Shown: in pieces, positions 13,098 to 24,960 of the stretch
Layout of the letters: the number at the start of each line of letters is the position of its first letter
Position numbering within the stretch: the first letter of the stretch is position 1
Source of the DNA: Saturnia japonica
Taxonomy: Eukaryota > Arthropoda > Insecta > Lepidoptera > Saturniidae
DNA: 64,000 nucleotides
Direction: 5' to 3'
Assembly (NCBI GenBank): GCA_033032175.1
Contig: CM065312.1
Coordinates: 9,858,001 to 9,922,000 of the forward strand
Translations under genes and position numbers: made by a program
Notes under the pieces: model-generated
Told to the model about the DNA's origin: nothing
What the model saw: the letters and a program-made list of their open reading frames with translations, nothing else
Databases searched by the model: none

Positions 13098-13370
13098 AGC
13101 TGTGCCCCACGGTTTCACCCGTGTCAAACATATTCGAGCAACTTATATGATTTCTCCATACAAATTTTGAACACCCGTTACACCCCTTTGGGGGTTAAAT
13201 TTCCGTTTTTAGCGGATGCCTAAGTCGTAATAACTATCTGTGTGCCTTTCAGCCCAATCTGTTGATGGTTTGAGCTATGCTTTGATAGATCAGACAGTCA
13301 ATCACGGTTTCCTTGTATATATATGTATTTAGATTTAGATTTCACTTTCCCGTTCATCAAGTCTTTGTCG
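13098..13370 (-). repeat. Helitron-like or retroelement tail repeat
   Basis: It begins CTAGCTGTGCCCCACGGTTT, the reverse complement of the terminal block found at the CTAG ends of several other repeats here (44160, 40309, 42858). It then passes into a stretch with CACCCCTTTGGGGGTTAAAT and ATCTGTGTGCCTTTCAGCCC. A diverged match lies at about 22015-22170. Both are non-coding. The second part resembles 3' tails common in lepidopteran retroelements. Confidence 0.5.
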
Positions 13371-13987
13371 TTTTACCTAATATATCCATACACATATTAT
13401 ATTTATGCATTTATTCGGCAAATCCATGAAGCTGTTTGGTTCTTTACATGCCAGAATATAAGTCAATGTTTTTGAAAGATTTTTAAAGCTTTGTTGTATG
13501 CAAGTTGTTTTTATTTTAATTATAACGAGGTATTTTTCATTATATACTTTATTCTTTTTATATATTTGAGGAAATTTGCAACTCATACCTGTTGTACGCA
13601 ACTCCCATCAAAATGTCCTTCACCGGTTCGGTTCTGTGAAAAAAAAAGATAGATAAATTAGAAAACTGAAAGAGAAACCTTATAGCCGTGATGACTATAA
13701 AGTCTACAACGTAGCTATACACCATGATCACTAATGGTTCTAATCTATCAGGTTGATTAGGCAGGACTTAGTAGGTGCCTTGCTTTGAACTTTGACTAGA
13801 CGTTGGAATGTATAATAAGATATTAAGGGTTATTATGTACACTAGTCTGTTCAAGTCAATTGCATTATATTAATATATTAGCTGTGCCCGCGACTTCGTC
13901 CACGTGGTATATTTCGTGAATAAAAAACAGCAACTAAATACAAAACCTCACCTCACCTCAGTCTCCCCTTATGCTATTTTGCTTTGA

Positions 13988-15022
13988 TAATCCATCTATA
14001 CTAATATAATAAAGCGGATTTTTTTTTGTTTGTTTGTTTAAATAATATGCTATACTCTGGAACTACCAGTCTGATTCCAAAAAATCGTTTTTTATATGAT
14101 AGCCAGACTCACGAAGAAATAGTAGAGGCAACATAATATTAGGCTACAATTTCCAGCTAGCCTTAAATATTGATTTTTGTTACGTAAGTCGGAAATCGAA
14201 GCCCTCGCGAACTGATTTAACCGCGTGCGCTGGCTTAATGATTAATGTTATGTAAATACAATGTTCTACAAAAATATTGGTTATTAGTATATATATAAAA
14301 AAGTCAGCGATAGCATATACCTATCTCTTATGATGATGAAGCCGATTATTCAGACCGATTTCGGCCATGGCAACCACTTTGACTCCTAGTCTGAGAAATG
14401 GCGCTGGTGCTTTCGAACATGGCTTATGTAGCACACTGAGGGCACGTGATTAGGCCGTTCTAACGGAAGCGCTCACATGCGCAGGATATATTAAGTTGCA
14501 CAGGTGTAAGCGCAAGACACAGGTTCACATACTCATCCTTATCCTTCTGAACCCAGTGGAACGGGGACCGTTACGACCGGAGAAGGCAGATGGTACAGTA
14601 TCACGGTGAGAAAGTTACAAGGGGGTCAGTACTATGTCACACTCCCTTAATCGCCTTTTACGATACCCACGGGAAGATATGGGGTGGTGCTATTCAACCC
14701 AGCTGGCACCACACAATCTATCTCCTATACATAAGCCACAATAAGGTATTCTGCAATTATTATTAATTTAAGATTAAAAATTAATTTATGAGCACTATTT
14801 TTAAGCCTTTTATTTTTAATCCTTACGAATAAAAGTTACTTCATCATAACGACAATTTAATATCTATGTCTACAGTAGTAGCGGCGCGACGAGCCGTGCT
14901 ATGCCGCGATGTGAACATCTGACCGCCCGATAAAAATATTGTCTATACTGAAGTATCATGAATGATCAATCAGTGATTTCATCTAAATTATATGCGGGTG
15001 AAACCACGGGGTACAACTAGTA
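13988..15022 (+). mobile_element. Helitron-like non-autonomous element H1, interrupted
   Basis: The 5' end reads TCTATACTAATATAATAAAG and the 3' end GGGGTACAACTAG followed by T. This agrees with the Helitron rule of 5'-TC and 3'-CTRR inserted before T. The internal order (a GTTTGTTTGTTT run, AACTACCAGTCTGATT, TAGCCAGACTCACGA, TAGCATATACCTATCTCTTA, AAGCCACAATAAGG, TTAATCCTTACGAA, AAGTTACTTCATCATAA) recurs at 63404-64000, 42858-43490 and in the nest at 36737-40309. No coding region. The block 14332-14717 is a later insertion. Assignment to Helitrons is an inference from termini; an open frame for Rep/helicase is absent. Confidence 0.7.
14332..14717 (-). mobile_element. retroelement 3' end nested in H1
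   Basis: It is flanked by an 11-bp near-perfect direct repeat (CTATCTCTTAT at 14321-14331 and CTATCTCCTAT at 14718-14728). The uninterrupted target is seen in other copies of the host element. On the minus strand it reads CCCGTGGGTATCGTAAAAGG and ends CTTCATCATC, a simple-repeat tail, so the element is a truncated non-LTR retroelement 3' end or a SINE using such an end. No coding part. Confidence 0.75.
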
Positions 15023-15090
15023 TCCAACTAAAATAATTTTAAATGTTAACCGATATCACAGTTTAACAATCATTCATATATTATCTAAAA

Positions 15091-15355
15091 GACATAAAGA
15101 CTGACTGCTATGCTCGAGGTCCTGGGTTCGATTCCCAGGTCGAGCAAAGTGTTTTTGGGTTATTCTGTTAAATTTTCAGTAGCAGCTCGGAGCTTAGGGT
15201 TGTACCCGATTAATGGCAATAGGCTTGCACTTTATTACATGGGGCCTAAAAACATACTCAGCGAACTGTGGGTGTACATTAATACACCTCTGCCTAACCT
15301 CTTCGAAAAATACAATCGTGATGGTATATATATGTATATAAATATATATACATAA
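15091..15355 (+). mobile_element. tRNA-derived SINE, copy 2
   Basis: The B box GGTTCGATTCC is at 15125-15135, preceded by GCTATGCTCGAGGTCC as in copy 3. The body holds TTGTACCCGATTAATGGCAA and a segment ending ACACCTCTGCCTAACC. The tail is an AT(GT/AT)-rich microsatellite to about 15355. The apparent 81-codon frame within it is part of the SINE and not a gene. Confidence 0.85.
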
Positions 15356-16180
15356 ATGCATACAAAAACGTTCGGTTTTGCAATCCTTTACAAAATGCTT
15401 AGTTTATTTAATAACTTTATTTTTATAAACCGCTATTTTTCAGTTAATAATAACGCTATAAACTAAGTTTGTTTAGTGTAATTTAATAAAAATATTAACT
15501 GAGCAAAAACATCAAACAACGACTTGAATCATAAAAAACTAGACAGAATAGATATTCGTACCTAATGAATCGTTTAAATTAAAATTTAAAATTACATTAA
15601 AATTTATAAAATTATTTTAAAATTTAATAATAATATGTAATAAAAGCCCATTCTTAAAATATCAGTATATGTACGTGCGTACAGAAAATATGCTTATGTG
15701 TGACCATAAATAATTATTATCCAATATTATTAATTATCGTCGGGTGATATTGTGACGAAACTCAAAAATCTATGAAGAATTATAAAAAAATTGTGCATAT
15801 AAATAGATCGTTTTTAAGGACAGGTTTCATCATGGTATCCGTCCACCGGAGTCACAGTACTGATAGCTTCCGGTGCCGATCGACGCTTGACCACGAGCGC
15901 ACTCGAGCGTGTTAATCGGGCGCTACCTGCTTCAATTTAAACTATTATTCGAATCTGTGGATTTCCCATAATTAGATTTGATTGATTAGCACTGCATTTA
16001 GGACGTACATGTACCTACTATAAAACATAGTTTTCCAACTATCTTTTTATGCTATCAGTTTTTGTTAAAGAAAGTCTATTTCGTAACTAAAACTAATACA
16101 AGGCATGTTCATATTGTTTTTTTAGCAAATATAATATTAACAAGATGAACTTCAATCTAAGCTTTATTCATGGCCAATTA
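15356..16180. other. no gene recognised
   Basis: AT-rich with one CpG-richer patch at about 15835-15930. No ORF, splice context or repeat partner could be supported. Confidence 0.4.
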
Positions 16181-16379
16181 TAATTTACTCCTTTACTCTT
16201 AATCCTGGCTCAAAAATTGCGTTAAAATCTTTGAAGTTGAAGAATCGAAATAAATTAGTCCTAATAAAAAGTTCTCATAAACCTTGACTGGATTTCATGT
16301 TTTTCTGCTAAGTATTGCAATTGAATATTATTTAGTTTAGCCGTAATAAACGTTCGTACTGCATTTGTAATAAATACTA

Positions 16380-17238
16380 TTATACATGTTTCCCAAAGTT
16401 TCGCAATTGTAGCTCAACTAACTTAGTGGTTGTTTGTTGTGCACTGTTTGGTCTTGCGTTGTCGTGAAGCAGCAGTGGCCTAGAGCGATTGACTAATCTC
16501 GGTTGTTTAGCAGCTAGTTCTTCCTTCATGGTTTGCAGTTGCTGATAATAGATATCTGCCGTAACCGTTTGGCCAGATTTTAGAAAGTTGTAGTAAACGA
16601 CACCGGCGCTAGTCGACCAAACACTCACAAGTAACTTTTTCTGAGTCAATTTTCGTTTAGGGCAGGATTTGGCTGGGTCTCCAGGGTTCAGCCATTGCGA
16701 CGAGCGCTTCCAATTATCGTACAGTATCCACTTTTCACCACAAGTAATGATGATTCGATTTATAATCCCTTCATTATTGTGTCGGTTGAGCAAAGTAACA
16801 CAGCAGTCGACGCGTGTTTGCAAGTTCGATTCACTCAATTCATGAGGTATCCATCGTTCAAGTTTTTTTACTTTCCCGATTTGCTTCAAGTGGATTAATA
16901 CAGTTTTATCACTTACCCCGAAGCCTGCAGCTATCTCTGAAGTGCTTTGTGATGGATCAGCTTCCACAATTTATTTCTTCATTTTCCACTTTAGTCTCCA
17001 GCCGTCCACGGGGTTGGTTCTGAAGGTCAAAATTTCCAGAACGAAAACGTTTAAACCAAAAACATCGTGCTCTTTTTTGCGACACATGCGCCGTACACAT
17101 CATTAATCCTTCGAGCTGTTTCACTGGTAGAACTCGTACTCGTAAATTTACCGATATTTCATGTTTTCCATTGTGCGGTAATAAGCGACACCGAAGAAAA
17201 AAATAATGAGGAAAAAACAAATGAATGACTGTTTTCAA
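16380..17238 (-). pseudogene. mariner transposase, broken (mariner 1)
   Basis: Two frames overlap near 16957. The upstream one contains the first helix-turn-helix end ARCFWFKRFRSGNFDLQNQP. The downstream one contains the second HTH (PSQSTSEIAAGFGVSDKTV), the WVPHEL-like linker as WIPHEL, the region around the first acidic residue as TCGEKWILYDN, and the second acidic box LLLHDNARPN. In active mariners the first box is T(C/G)DEKW, so the catalytic Asp has become Gly. The third box (HPPYSPDLAP type) is missing: the frame diverges after ELQL and stops at 16380. So there is one frameshift, a lost catalytic residue and a lost C-terminus. Length is about 290 codons where mariner transposases have about 345. 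Confidence 0.92.
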
Positions 17239-17314
17239 AACTCAAATGTACCAGCTAAATGAATTTATAAATTTGAATTTTGAATTCTTAACCAAAGAGG
17301 AGATATTTCAAATC

Positions 17315-17353
17315 AAAGTGGTCAGTACGACAAAACGCTAATTTCATATGTAA
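17315..17353 (-). repeat. candidate 5' inverted terminal repeat of mariner 1
   Basis: On the minus strand this reads TTAGATCCTTACATATGAAA and continues with a GCGTTTTGTCGT block, about 80 nt ahead of the transposase. The position and style fit a mariner terminal repeat. A matching inverted copy beyond 16380 was not found, so the 3' end of the element is probably lost. Confidence 0.45.
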
Positions 17354-17369
17354 GGATCTAATATTAAGT

Positions 17370-17700
17370 GAGCAATTCTTGTATATATAAATGTAGGTAA
17401 TTGGTTTCTCGGAAACGGCTCCAACGATTTGGATGAAACTTTGTATTTAGATAATGTTTAACATTCCAAGTATACCTAGATAGGTGAATTTTTTTTTTTG
17501 TAAGACACCTAGCATAGCTCGGTAGACCAGATATTTGTAATACTATTATGCGACCAATTCTTGTATATATGTATGTAAGTGGAAACGGCTATAACAATGT
17601 AGATGAACTTTAGGTAATATATTACTTTCCAACTTTACTTAGATATATTTTTTTAACTCTGAACAAATCTCGATCGCCCATATATTTTTTTATAAAACCT
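17370..17700 (+). repeat. repeat F2, two tandem copies
   Basis: Two successive copies share CAATTCTTGTATATAT, GGAAACGGCT, a GATGAA(A)CTTT block and TTACTTAGATA or TACCTAGATA. They start near 17378 and 17555. The same unit occurs at 1128-1500 (split by a SINE), 54640-54800 and, on the minus strand, 33195-33320. Confidence 0.7.
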
Positions 17701-17769
17701 CATTTTTACTGTCAAGGCATTATAAATAATGTAACATTTATTATAGTGTCCATATCAAATTTATATAAT

Positions 17770-18510
17770 ATACTAGCTGACCCAACATATTTTGTCCTGC
17801 CCTTCCCGCTAGTAATGGCTTGACCACAGCGCCACCTATCGGTTCCGAACTTAACTATGAACCATCGTCTCGATAAAACAATGTTACCTATATTAAGTGA
17901 ATATAAGCTCAATCGGACAAGTGGTTCAGAAGTTACACAATTACTAACAGACGCATACAAGATTTTTATATACTTATTAGGAATGCCCGCGGCTGCGCTC
18001 GCGTGAACTACATGAATGCCGTAGATAGGGCACACGAGTGATTCGTTCTACCCCCGCTCCCGGTTATTTTAAAGACAAAAATGCTTATTGTGTTTGATCC
18101 TTAGAAAATAGATATCTGCTGTCGCTGACATTTTTGTAGGTCTTTTATGGTCTAAAATTATGTTCTACATTAATTTTGATATATCTCATAAGGTTTACAC
18201 AGAGTAAACCATTTAAGCGCCCGCCCCAAAATCGTCGTTTTTTCGTATTGGTTTTTATTTGCGTGGACCCTATTATTTTTCTAATAGAAAAGTATCCTAA
18301 GAATAATATACTCCTTATAACATCAGCTATCTGCCAGTGAAAGTCGTGTCAAAATCGGTCCAACCTTTTTGGAGAATATCCCGGTACAGATAGTCAGATA
18401 AAAAAAAAAAGATTTTTTGTTATAAGTCCTGTGTATAGTTTCATATGTATTTAGTAAACAGCTGTTATTTTGACATTACAAATAGACAATTCAATTTTAT
18501 TTATTTGTAT
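17770..18510 (-). repeat. mosaic of non-coding repeats including F1
   Basis: From about 17985 to 18510 this is the reverse complement of repeat F1, with the same landmarks in reverse order: GGTTTACACAGAGTAAACC, ATCTGCCAGTGAAAGTC, AAAATCGGTCCAACC, and ATTTTGACATTACAAATAGAC. The left part (17770-17980) starts CTAGCTGACCC and has the shape of a lepidopteran interspersed repeat (CACCTATCGG, CAATCGGACAAGTGG). The 107-codon frame across it is a by-product of the repeat. Confidence 0.65.
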
Positions 18511-19276
18511 AGATAATATGTGTATTTGTTTGGCTATAGAGTAGAATCATTTTCTCTTTTATTCTCAACTAGTTCTAAAGAGAAAAATAGGAGATCGATA
18601 CAACTATACTTATAAAGATCAAACTGAATTATTCACAGGACTAGTTCAGCAAGCGTGGGACCGGATCCAGTCTGGTGAGTGGCCACACTTTGTTGGCTTC
18701 TGGGTCGAAACATAATACTTGCGGTTTAGTTTTTTGTCATTTTGTGCTCTGTGCAGTGATATATTCGCCGCTTTTGCCAGAAACTGTTAATAAGAACAAA
18801 GGTAGGTAGGTACAAGGAAGACTGTATTTTTTAGTTTCTCGAAAAAATTATCTCCGTTTATAATACCCAATTAAACTTCCTACCGATATTGCAGTTGATG
18901 TATTTTTAAAAATGAGCTTATAAACGTTTATTTGTTATAGTTATTATCAAGGACAATATTCGATAGTCCTGCAGATGTTTGTTTGTAGCACGATCGTAAC
19001 GCCGAACTATATTTAGCGTGTTTGCGTTGATTAGAATGGCTCGCTAATTGTCCACAATTACTTAGATGTGCGTTGAACCTGCATCGAACTCGCCGCAAAT
19101 AAACTAAGCCACGAGATTATTCAGTCTCAAGTACACTAAACTATAATTATTAATGGATCTATCATTCATGTATAACGTTATTTTTTTTAAATATAACATT
19201 GTTATAATCACGCCACTAGTGTAGAATACAGATTAAGTAATAAATTTCAAGTTTATTAAACATTCTGAACAACATT
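18511..19276. other. no gene recognised
   Basis: A 55-codon frame (about 18545-18713, plus) contains TGLVQQAWDRIQSG directly at a strong splice-donor-like GGTGAGT. The protein is not recognised and the frame continues past the donor, so it is not annotated as an exon. Confidence 0.35.
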
Positions 19277-19534
19277 GTGAGTAAATCCCAGCAAATACTA
19301 GGTAACTACTTAAGCATTATTAAAATAAATTCGAAAGGCTTTAACAATCTTACAAAAATTATTCTCTCTAATACCTTGGTTCGGTGCCAACTCAAGTACG
19401 CATGCTGTCCTTTCACAGCACGTTCAATCTGTACAGAGCGCCTTTACCAGATAATATTTCACAAGGTATTCTTGATGGCTTGCCACAAAACACGAACCAT
19501 CACTACGCGACGCGTCGGCAACTGTTACAACTAG
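19277..19534 (+). pseudogene. LINE reverse transcriptase thumb-region remnant
   Basis: The frame gives ILGNYLSIIKINSKGFNN and then SNTLVRCQLKYACCPF with ERLYQIIFHKVFL. This matches the pattern after the catalytic domain of jockey/CR1-type reverse transcriptases, where a leucine-rich segment is followed by LVRS.LEYA..VW and IE.IQ..FL. The tryptophan of the usual VW is lost and neither the YADD box nor flanking domains are found. I infer a small diverged fragment; chance similarity cannot be excluded. Confidence 0.5.
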
Positions 19535-21290
19535 AATGATGCTTGCATATTTCCGCAGCATATGCATCAGTATAATATTGTATAGAATGCATTTACAAGG
19601 AACGAAATAAGTTTTTCAAAATATCGACTCTGTGCGAACGCCGAAGAATTTATGATCTAATTTTACAAGAAATGTATTGCCGGAAAAATACAATGTGTGT
19701 CTTAGATTTTTTTGTTCCTCACAAATTACCCAAAACCCCTATAACTAGAACCTAGAACATTTTGTCCGCAACCCAGTAGACAAATTTACGAATATGCCGC
19801 GCCACGCCGCTTTCACTGTTTTGCGTTTGTCACAACTAAGAAATGCAATACCGGGACACCGGGATCCCGCATTACATTTTGCGGAGCTAATCTCGGTCGA
19901 AAATTTTCAGGATCTCGCTGGACTGGTGGGATTGCAGAGTAGCGTGGATCAAACGTGTTACTCTGCGCGCGTACATTCCTTTAATCACCTATAATTCACT
20001 AAGAACTAAAGTAGCAAACAGCCTAGACGCTGAACGAGCTTTTCAGGCGCTGGCTACCTTATGTGTAATATCAGGAGCCGTTTAGCAAACGACGCAATTA
20101 ATACATAAACCTATTTACGAAGCTATTTCCAAAATAATGTTTAATTTTCTTATGATGTTTACGAGAATTTAAGGTTCTGCCTTTACGTATTTGTGGTGTG
20201 TATATGTTTATTTCAATTTATGTTAGTGATGTTGATCTAGAAATCAGATCAGATCAGAGGTCTAGGTCCACTCTGTTGGATCCCGCGGGACCAAGATGGT
20301 TCAGTCCTGCAAATACCTGCATTGAAATTACTTTGCTGGATCGCATTCTTTAGTCACAGCGAGAAATTACCAGATAATAACATTTTTTTGACAATTTTTG
20401 ATTCCTTGCCAAAATATTAAATTAAAATCATAAACTACATATCTAATATTAAATACATAAAGTTATTACGCATAGTAATTTCACTTAATATAGAAAATTC
20501 TTTCTGATCTTATTTCTAATGTAATTATAATAATTAATTTTAATAAAATATAGGTATAATGAGTAGGTAAATAACTTAACTATATCATAATTATGTATAT
20601 GTAAATGTCATATTAACATTATACTATTGCTTGCATATTACATTGCTTGACGGTTTTATTAAACATTTAGTAGTATTTATACAAAATCTTAAAACCATTG
20701 TAAATGTAATAACAATCCTAAATTAAACAATAAATTAAAAATTAACAAATAAAGGATAATAATCCTTTATCAGAAAATTTTGTGTTTGACCAGTAATCGC
20801 AACTTTTAACTTCTCCAGGTAAAAATAGATTAATAAACATAATTTCAAGAAGTCTGGAGGAGGCAATTTCTTTCAGAGTAATCTCTCGTTAGCACCAAAC
20901 TGAAATCCTACACTACCAATCTATATGAAAAGAAATGTAGATTTATTTGTACAAAATCTCAAATCTCCGAAAGTTCTTCACATGTACCTTTGAAATTTTG
21001 AAACTACATTGCATTTCAATATGCGCGTATTTTTATATGTATACTTTGCAAAAAAAAAAAAACACCCACAGCAACTCGTGGCCGCGTGTGGTTGATAAAA
21101 TAATACAATTACATATTAAGTAACAACATAGAGAATGCTATTTTTTCAAGTTCTTTAAATTTTTTACATAAAACAAATGTAAACTATAGAAGAAGTAGAA
21201 GCTACAATAATAAATAAATATAATTTGTATGTTTGGTCAAAAAATTACAAGGAAACAAATTGGACTGAGCATTAGGTAATGTAATGTAAT
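19535..21290. other. no gene recognised
   Basis: AT-rich, with a GC-richer island near 19790-20080 whose 66-codon frame is not recognised. No splice-framed exon, RNA gene or repeat partner was found. Confidence 0.4.
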
Positions 21291-21296
21291 TAATGT

Positions 21297-21554
21297 TTAT
21301 GTAAACAATAATATTATGCTTATCGAACCTGGAACGGGCATTTTTCGTTGCATCGAGCCACAGCTTCCGCTCCAAATTTCTCGGTGATGGAGCTGTAATC
21401 GCAGCCAATTGAGCGAGCGGACAAAGCCAATCCGAGTACCGACAACACTAGCCATTTGTGCCAATTCAGCGGCGCGCTCATTGTGCCAACCAGCAATGTC
21501 GACGAAGCCACTGCGATACACTCTCACAACACATATATAATTCAAATATAACAC
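21297..21554 (-). pseudogene. possible RNase H / C-terminal fragment of an R1- or I-type LINE
   Basis: The frame contains DIAGWHNERAAELAQMASVV. This resembles the last part of LINE RNase H domains (GH.GI.GNE.AD.LA..G), with the conserved Asp replaced by Ala. The following residues, RLQLHHREIWSGSC, fit the linker after that domain. Other RNase H acidic residues are not seen, so it would be a short remnant. Confidence is limited because the match is one motif long. Confidence 0.4.
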
Positions 21555-21659
21555 AACGTTTATTATATGTTATTTTATTAAGTATTATTATACATAGTCT
21601 ATAAAACTTTAAATTAATTTTAAAGACTCAGATATTCGGAAAAACTATATAAAATGCGA

Positions 21660-21870
21660 ATGCGCGTTGATGTCGTTTGCATATTGACATAACGATCATT
21701 ATTTTGAATTTGAAAAACGCAGCGAATTGTCTTCGTCGCGTCGGATGACGTATGCGCGTACGCAACAAAAGCTAGTGACAGACTGAGCTGCGTGCATCCG
21801 CCCGCGAGAGTACGCGCTACGGTTTCGATGGAGGCTACGGTCGCGGTTGGGCGCTACGCTATTATCTTTA
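21660..21870. promoter_or_regulatory. CpG-rich island, possible promoter
   Basis: About 200 bases with many CpG steps in an AT-rich surround. They include GATGACGTATGCGCGTACGC (a CRE-like TGACGTA and a palindromic GCGTACGC). No start codon, splice donor or conserved frame ties it to a gene. It may equally be the edge of an old transposon. Confidence 0.25.
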
Positions 21871-22014
21871 TTCTATAGTGCTCATTTACAGGTATTACAG
21901 CTACCTGTTGTTATTGCACTTGTCGCTATTATGAAATAAAATACATACTATAATTGACCTATTAGTCTATACAAGCGGTCGCCCAATGATCTAAATTCGA
22001 CCGAAATGGAACTG

Positions 22015-22290
22015 GTCGGTTTAGGATTCGAAGTATTAATTTATTTAACACCCCTTTAGGAATTGATTTTTTTTTTATTCTTCTTTTTTTCGTTCTTGGC
22101 AGATTTCATCGTCATAATAATTAGGTATCTGTGTGCCAAATTTCAGGCCACTCCGTTCAGTGGTTTGAGTTATTTTAATAACTAAGACATTACTATCGTA
22201 AAGCACGCAATTTTTATAACTCTCAGAAGCGCTTTCAGTATTCTTATTGCATTCGAACCTTACTGCTGTAAGGAGTATTATTACCATTTC
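22015..22290 (+). repeat. diverged retroelement tail-type repeat
   Basis: It contains ACACCCCTTTAGGAATTGAT and TATCTGTGTGCCAAATTTCA with CACTCCGTTCAGTGGTTTGA. A related block lies at 13180-13340. This style of non-coding tail is common in Lepidoptera. The short minus-strand frame across it is not a gene. Confidence 0.5.
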
Positions 22291-22299
22291 CTCACTTCA

Positions 22300-23228
22300 T
22301 GTTAATTGTAATAAATATTTGTCATCCATTTTTCAGTGGTGTAGATAAATGTATCGAAGTGTGTAAGTGATCACCCTAAACATAAACTTTTCTTCTCATA
22401 CTGTTTAAACCAAAAAGTTCACAATACGAGAAAAGACGTCTGCGTTATCGATATTTGATTCTTGGCTCTGCTGTCGCCAAAACACTCAAAGCGACGTCTT
22501 AAATATAATAATAAATTTATATTTATAATTGGCTTCCTAATAAATATTTATATGCATTTTATGAGATCTACCTATAAATCTATATTTTTCTTGTTATTGT
22601 CTACTTTATTACCTACAAATGGATTCAGATAGGACGTGTGCAACAGGCAAAGGACTTCAATGTAGGTTACAGAGAGATTGATCTTGTGGAGAAAAAAACA
22701 GCGAGATGAAATTAGTTTTAGAACTTGTAGAGCATTCTCATTATTTGGTAAGGAACAATATTTCTTCTGCAAAATCTGCTAAGCTAATTCTTACTTTTTA
22801 GGAAATTAATAATATTATTTTCCTTAATGATAATAAAATTTAAAACTAATATTAAGTCATAGTATTGGTAATAAAAGTAGGCTTTTCATCGTCTTCGAGA
22901 ACTTGCGAAGTACATGCCGCTTCTGTCATGACATACGTAATACCGCACTGGTCACAGTTTTTTATTTTATGCTTTGTTTATTGAGTGCCGCCTCTTGGCT
23001 AAGTAGTTAAAGGGCTCTCCCTAGAATTTCCACATCTCTATGTTAGCAGTGATAATAAAATTAAAAACTATCATAAATCCTGTAATGGGATCATTACACA
23101 CCGGTTATAGTGTGTGCTGGCTGCCAGGAGTATAATCCTTTAAAAAAATATTATGCTTTTAAATCGTTTTATTACATACAAAATAGTAATTAAGAAACCC
23201 GAAAAAGGGAGACAAACATCTTAGCATT
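22300..23228. other. no gene recognised
   Basis: AT-rich. A palindromic AAGACGTC occurs at about 22432 with its partner GACGTCTT at about 22493, and no larger structure was found. No coding support. Confidence 0.4.
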
Positions 23229-24140
23229 TCATGGATTCACTGTGCGGATGCCGGGTCCATCGTGTGACAGACAGAGGGAACACGAGCAGCCCCCGGCACT
23301 TGCGACCCAGGTTGTAGGTTTAAGGGCCCCCTTATAATGCACATCAGCCACACCTTGACTACCCGCGATACTCTTCCTGCCAAGCCAGATTTGGTAAGAG
23401 TCTGTTAATGCTGCTTTAAGTACCCGTTCTAAAATAGAACTTACTGCAGTTCTCGACAGGCCATAATATTCATTCATTTTTCAAGAAGCACCTTGTATCC
23501 TACTAATAAGTGTCTGGCTGTACCTATTGCCTTACCACAAATATAGCAAGATTTTTCAGAGGTTTTGCCCCATTTTACTACGTTACTCTGGTCTGGGAGG
23601 GTAATTTGGAAGGCATTAAGATATAATTTTAGTAGGTCAGGAGACCAGACATATAACAAGGCGCGCCACTTCAGTGTTACTGGGATGCGGAATTCACCTA
23701 TGGCTAACCACTCATTTTGGATTTCTAAATTCATTGCGTGCACTATATAAGTTTCATTTTCATCTTGTTATAGAAAGGATTTTATTGTGTCTCGGCCATC
23801 CTTTTTCTTTCTCAAACCCAACCCAAGTCTATCAACCTGTGCACCAACCATAAATTGTTTGTAGAATTGAAGCCTTGATTCTATTTCTGTGGTAAATTTG
23901 CCTAATTTGGGAGAGATGTAATTATTTCATCATGAGATTTCCCCAAGACTTACATTTTGGTTACTCTAAGGCGTTTATAGAATTCTGATAGCCTCTTTCT
24001 TCAATTTCATCTCAAATCTATTATGATCCCTAAATAATTGAGAGGTCAGCCGAATGTGCCAGTCCAAACTATAACCTCAACATCTTTATGATCTTTGCAT
24101 CTATCTTTGCCAGAAGAGTTTTACCAAAGTCATATACCGG
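23229..24140 (-). pseudogene. LINE polyprotein C-terminal region, heavily broken
   Basis: Read from 24140 downwards on the minus strand, short pieces in changing frames give FGLAHSADLSIIRD, VDRLGLGLRKKKDGRDTIKS, HAMNLEIQNEW, YVWSPDLLKLYLNA, LPDQSNVVKWGKTSEKSC and CYICGKAIGTARHLLVGYK. This order is typical of the segment after the reverse transcriptase in a group of metazoan LINE-like polyproteins. It ends in a CxxC...H...(C) zinc-binding motif, where the last Cys is replaced by Tyr here (GYK for GCK). The open piece 23474-23743 holds the zinc motif. The piece 23229-23477 is probably the following region in another frame. Many stops; no catalytic domain remains. Confidence 0.6.
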
Positions 24141-24950
24141 GAAAGGCCAAGTCAGATGAGGTTTAAGATAGTTGTCGTATATCAAAATATTCTCGGTCGT
24201 AATATTCAAATAACTAAAATGTAATAAAATCTTAATTTTATTTTATTCTCTATTGCACATGAAAGTACAATAGGAGGGCTTAATGCTAAAAAGCATTCTC
24301 TACCAATCTTCCAGAGGAGCAAGAGAAAGGTATGTGCAAGGTGTGCCTAATGTTCACTAAAAATAAATTTAACCGATATTCAACTGCTCCAAGTAAAACC
24401 TACGTAGCGAATACTCGAAGGAATCCCGAGAGTTGGTTAGTTGGATGTTGATAGGAAGCGAATTCCCTAGTCATGCTGCCGTTCCGGCGAAAGATCGGTA
24501 GCCAAAATTGGTATGATAACTTGGTATACTGAGAATGAAAAAATCAGAAGATCTTAGCTGTCTATTGTGCATAACTGCGAAAGATTGAAATAGTGTTTTC
24601 AAATATTTAGGAATTGGTATTATTAAGTATGGAGAAAAGAAGACAAATTATTCTTACATTCCTACGTTGCCGAATAGGTACTCATTTCAACCTGGCTCGG
24701 TATTCAGATAGGTACATATCAAATTTCCGAAGAAGGAAAATTAAACGGTTATTGAGTAGACGATCAAATTTGTTTAAAAGATCTTCAGAGAGGTCCAAGT
24801 AAGCAGTCTGAATAATCTAGAAGAAGGATATTTACTAGGGAAATCTTTATGTCAAAAGGAAGAAACTCTTTCAAACGCATGAGAGAATTAATGAATAAGT
24901 ACTCGGTGTAATTAGTTCTTTTAAAATAGTATTTTGAAAAGCAGGGCTGT
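24141..24950. other. no gene recognised
   Basis: AT-rich. A 62-codon plus-strand frame at 24614-24802 has a basic, unrecognised product and no supporting context. The upstream part of the LINE at 23229-24140 may extend here, beyond recognition. Confidence 0.35.
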
Positions 24951-24960
24951 CTTTACCTGT

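Noticed and set aside
15110..15355. 81-codon plus-strand frame
   Set aside because: Lies wholly within SINE copy 2 and contains the polymerase III B box; not a protein gene.
17712..18035. 107-codon minus-strand frame
   Set aside because: Generated by two juxtaposed non-coding repeats; part matches the F1 family elsewhere in the window.
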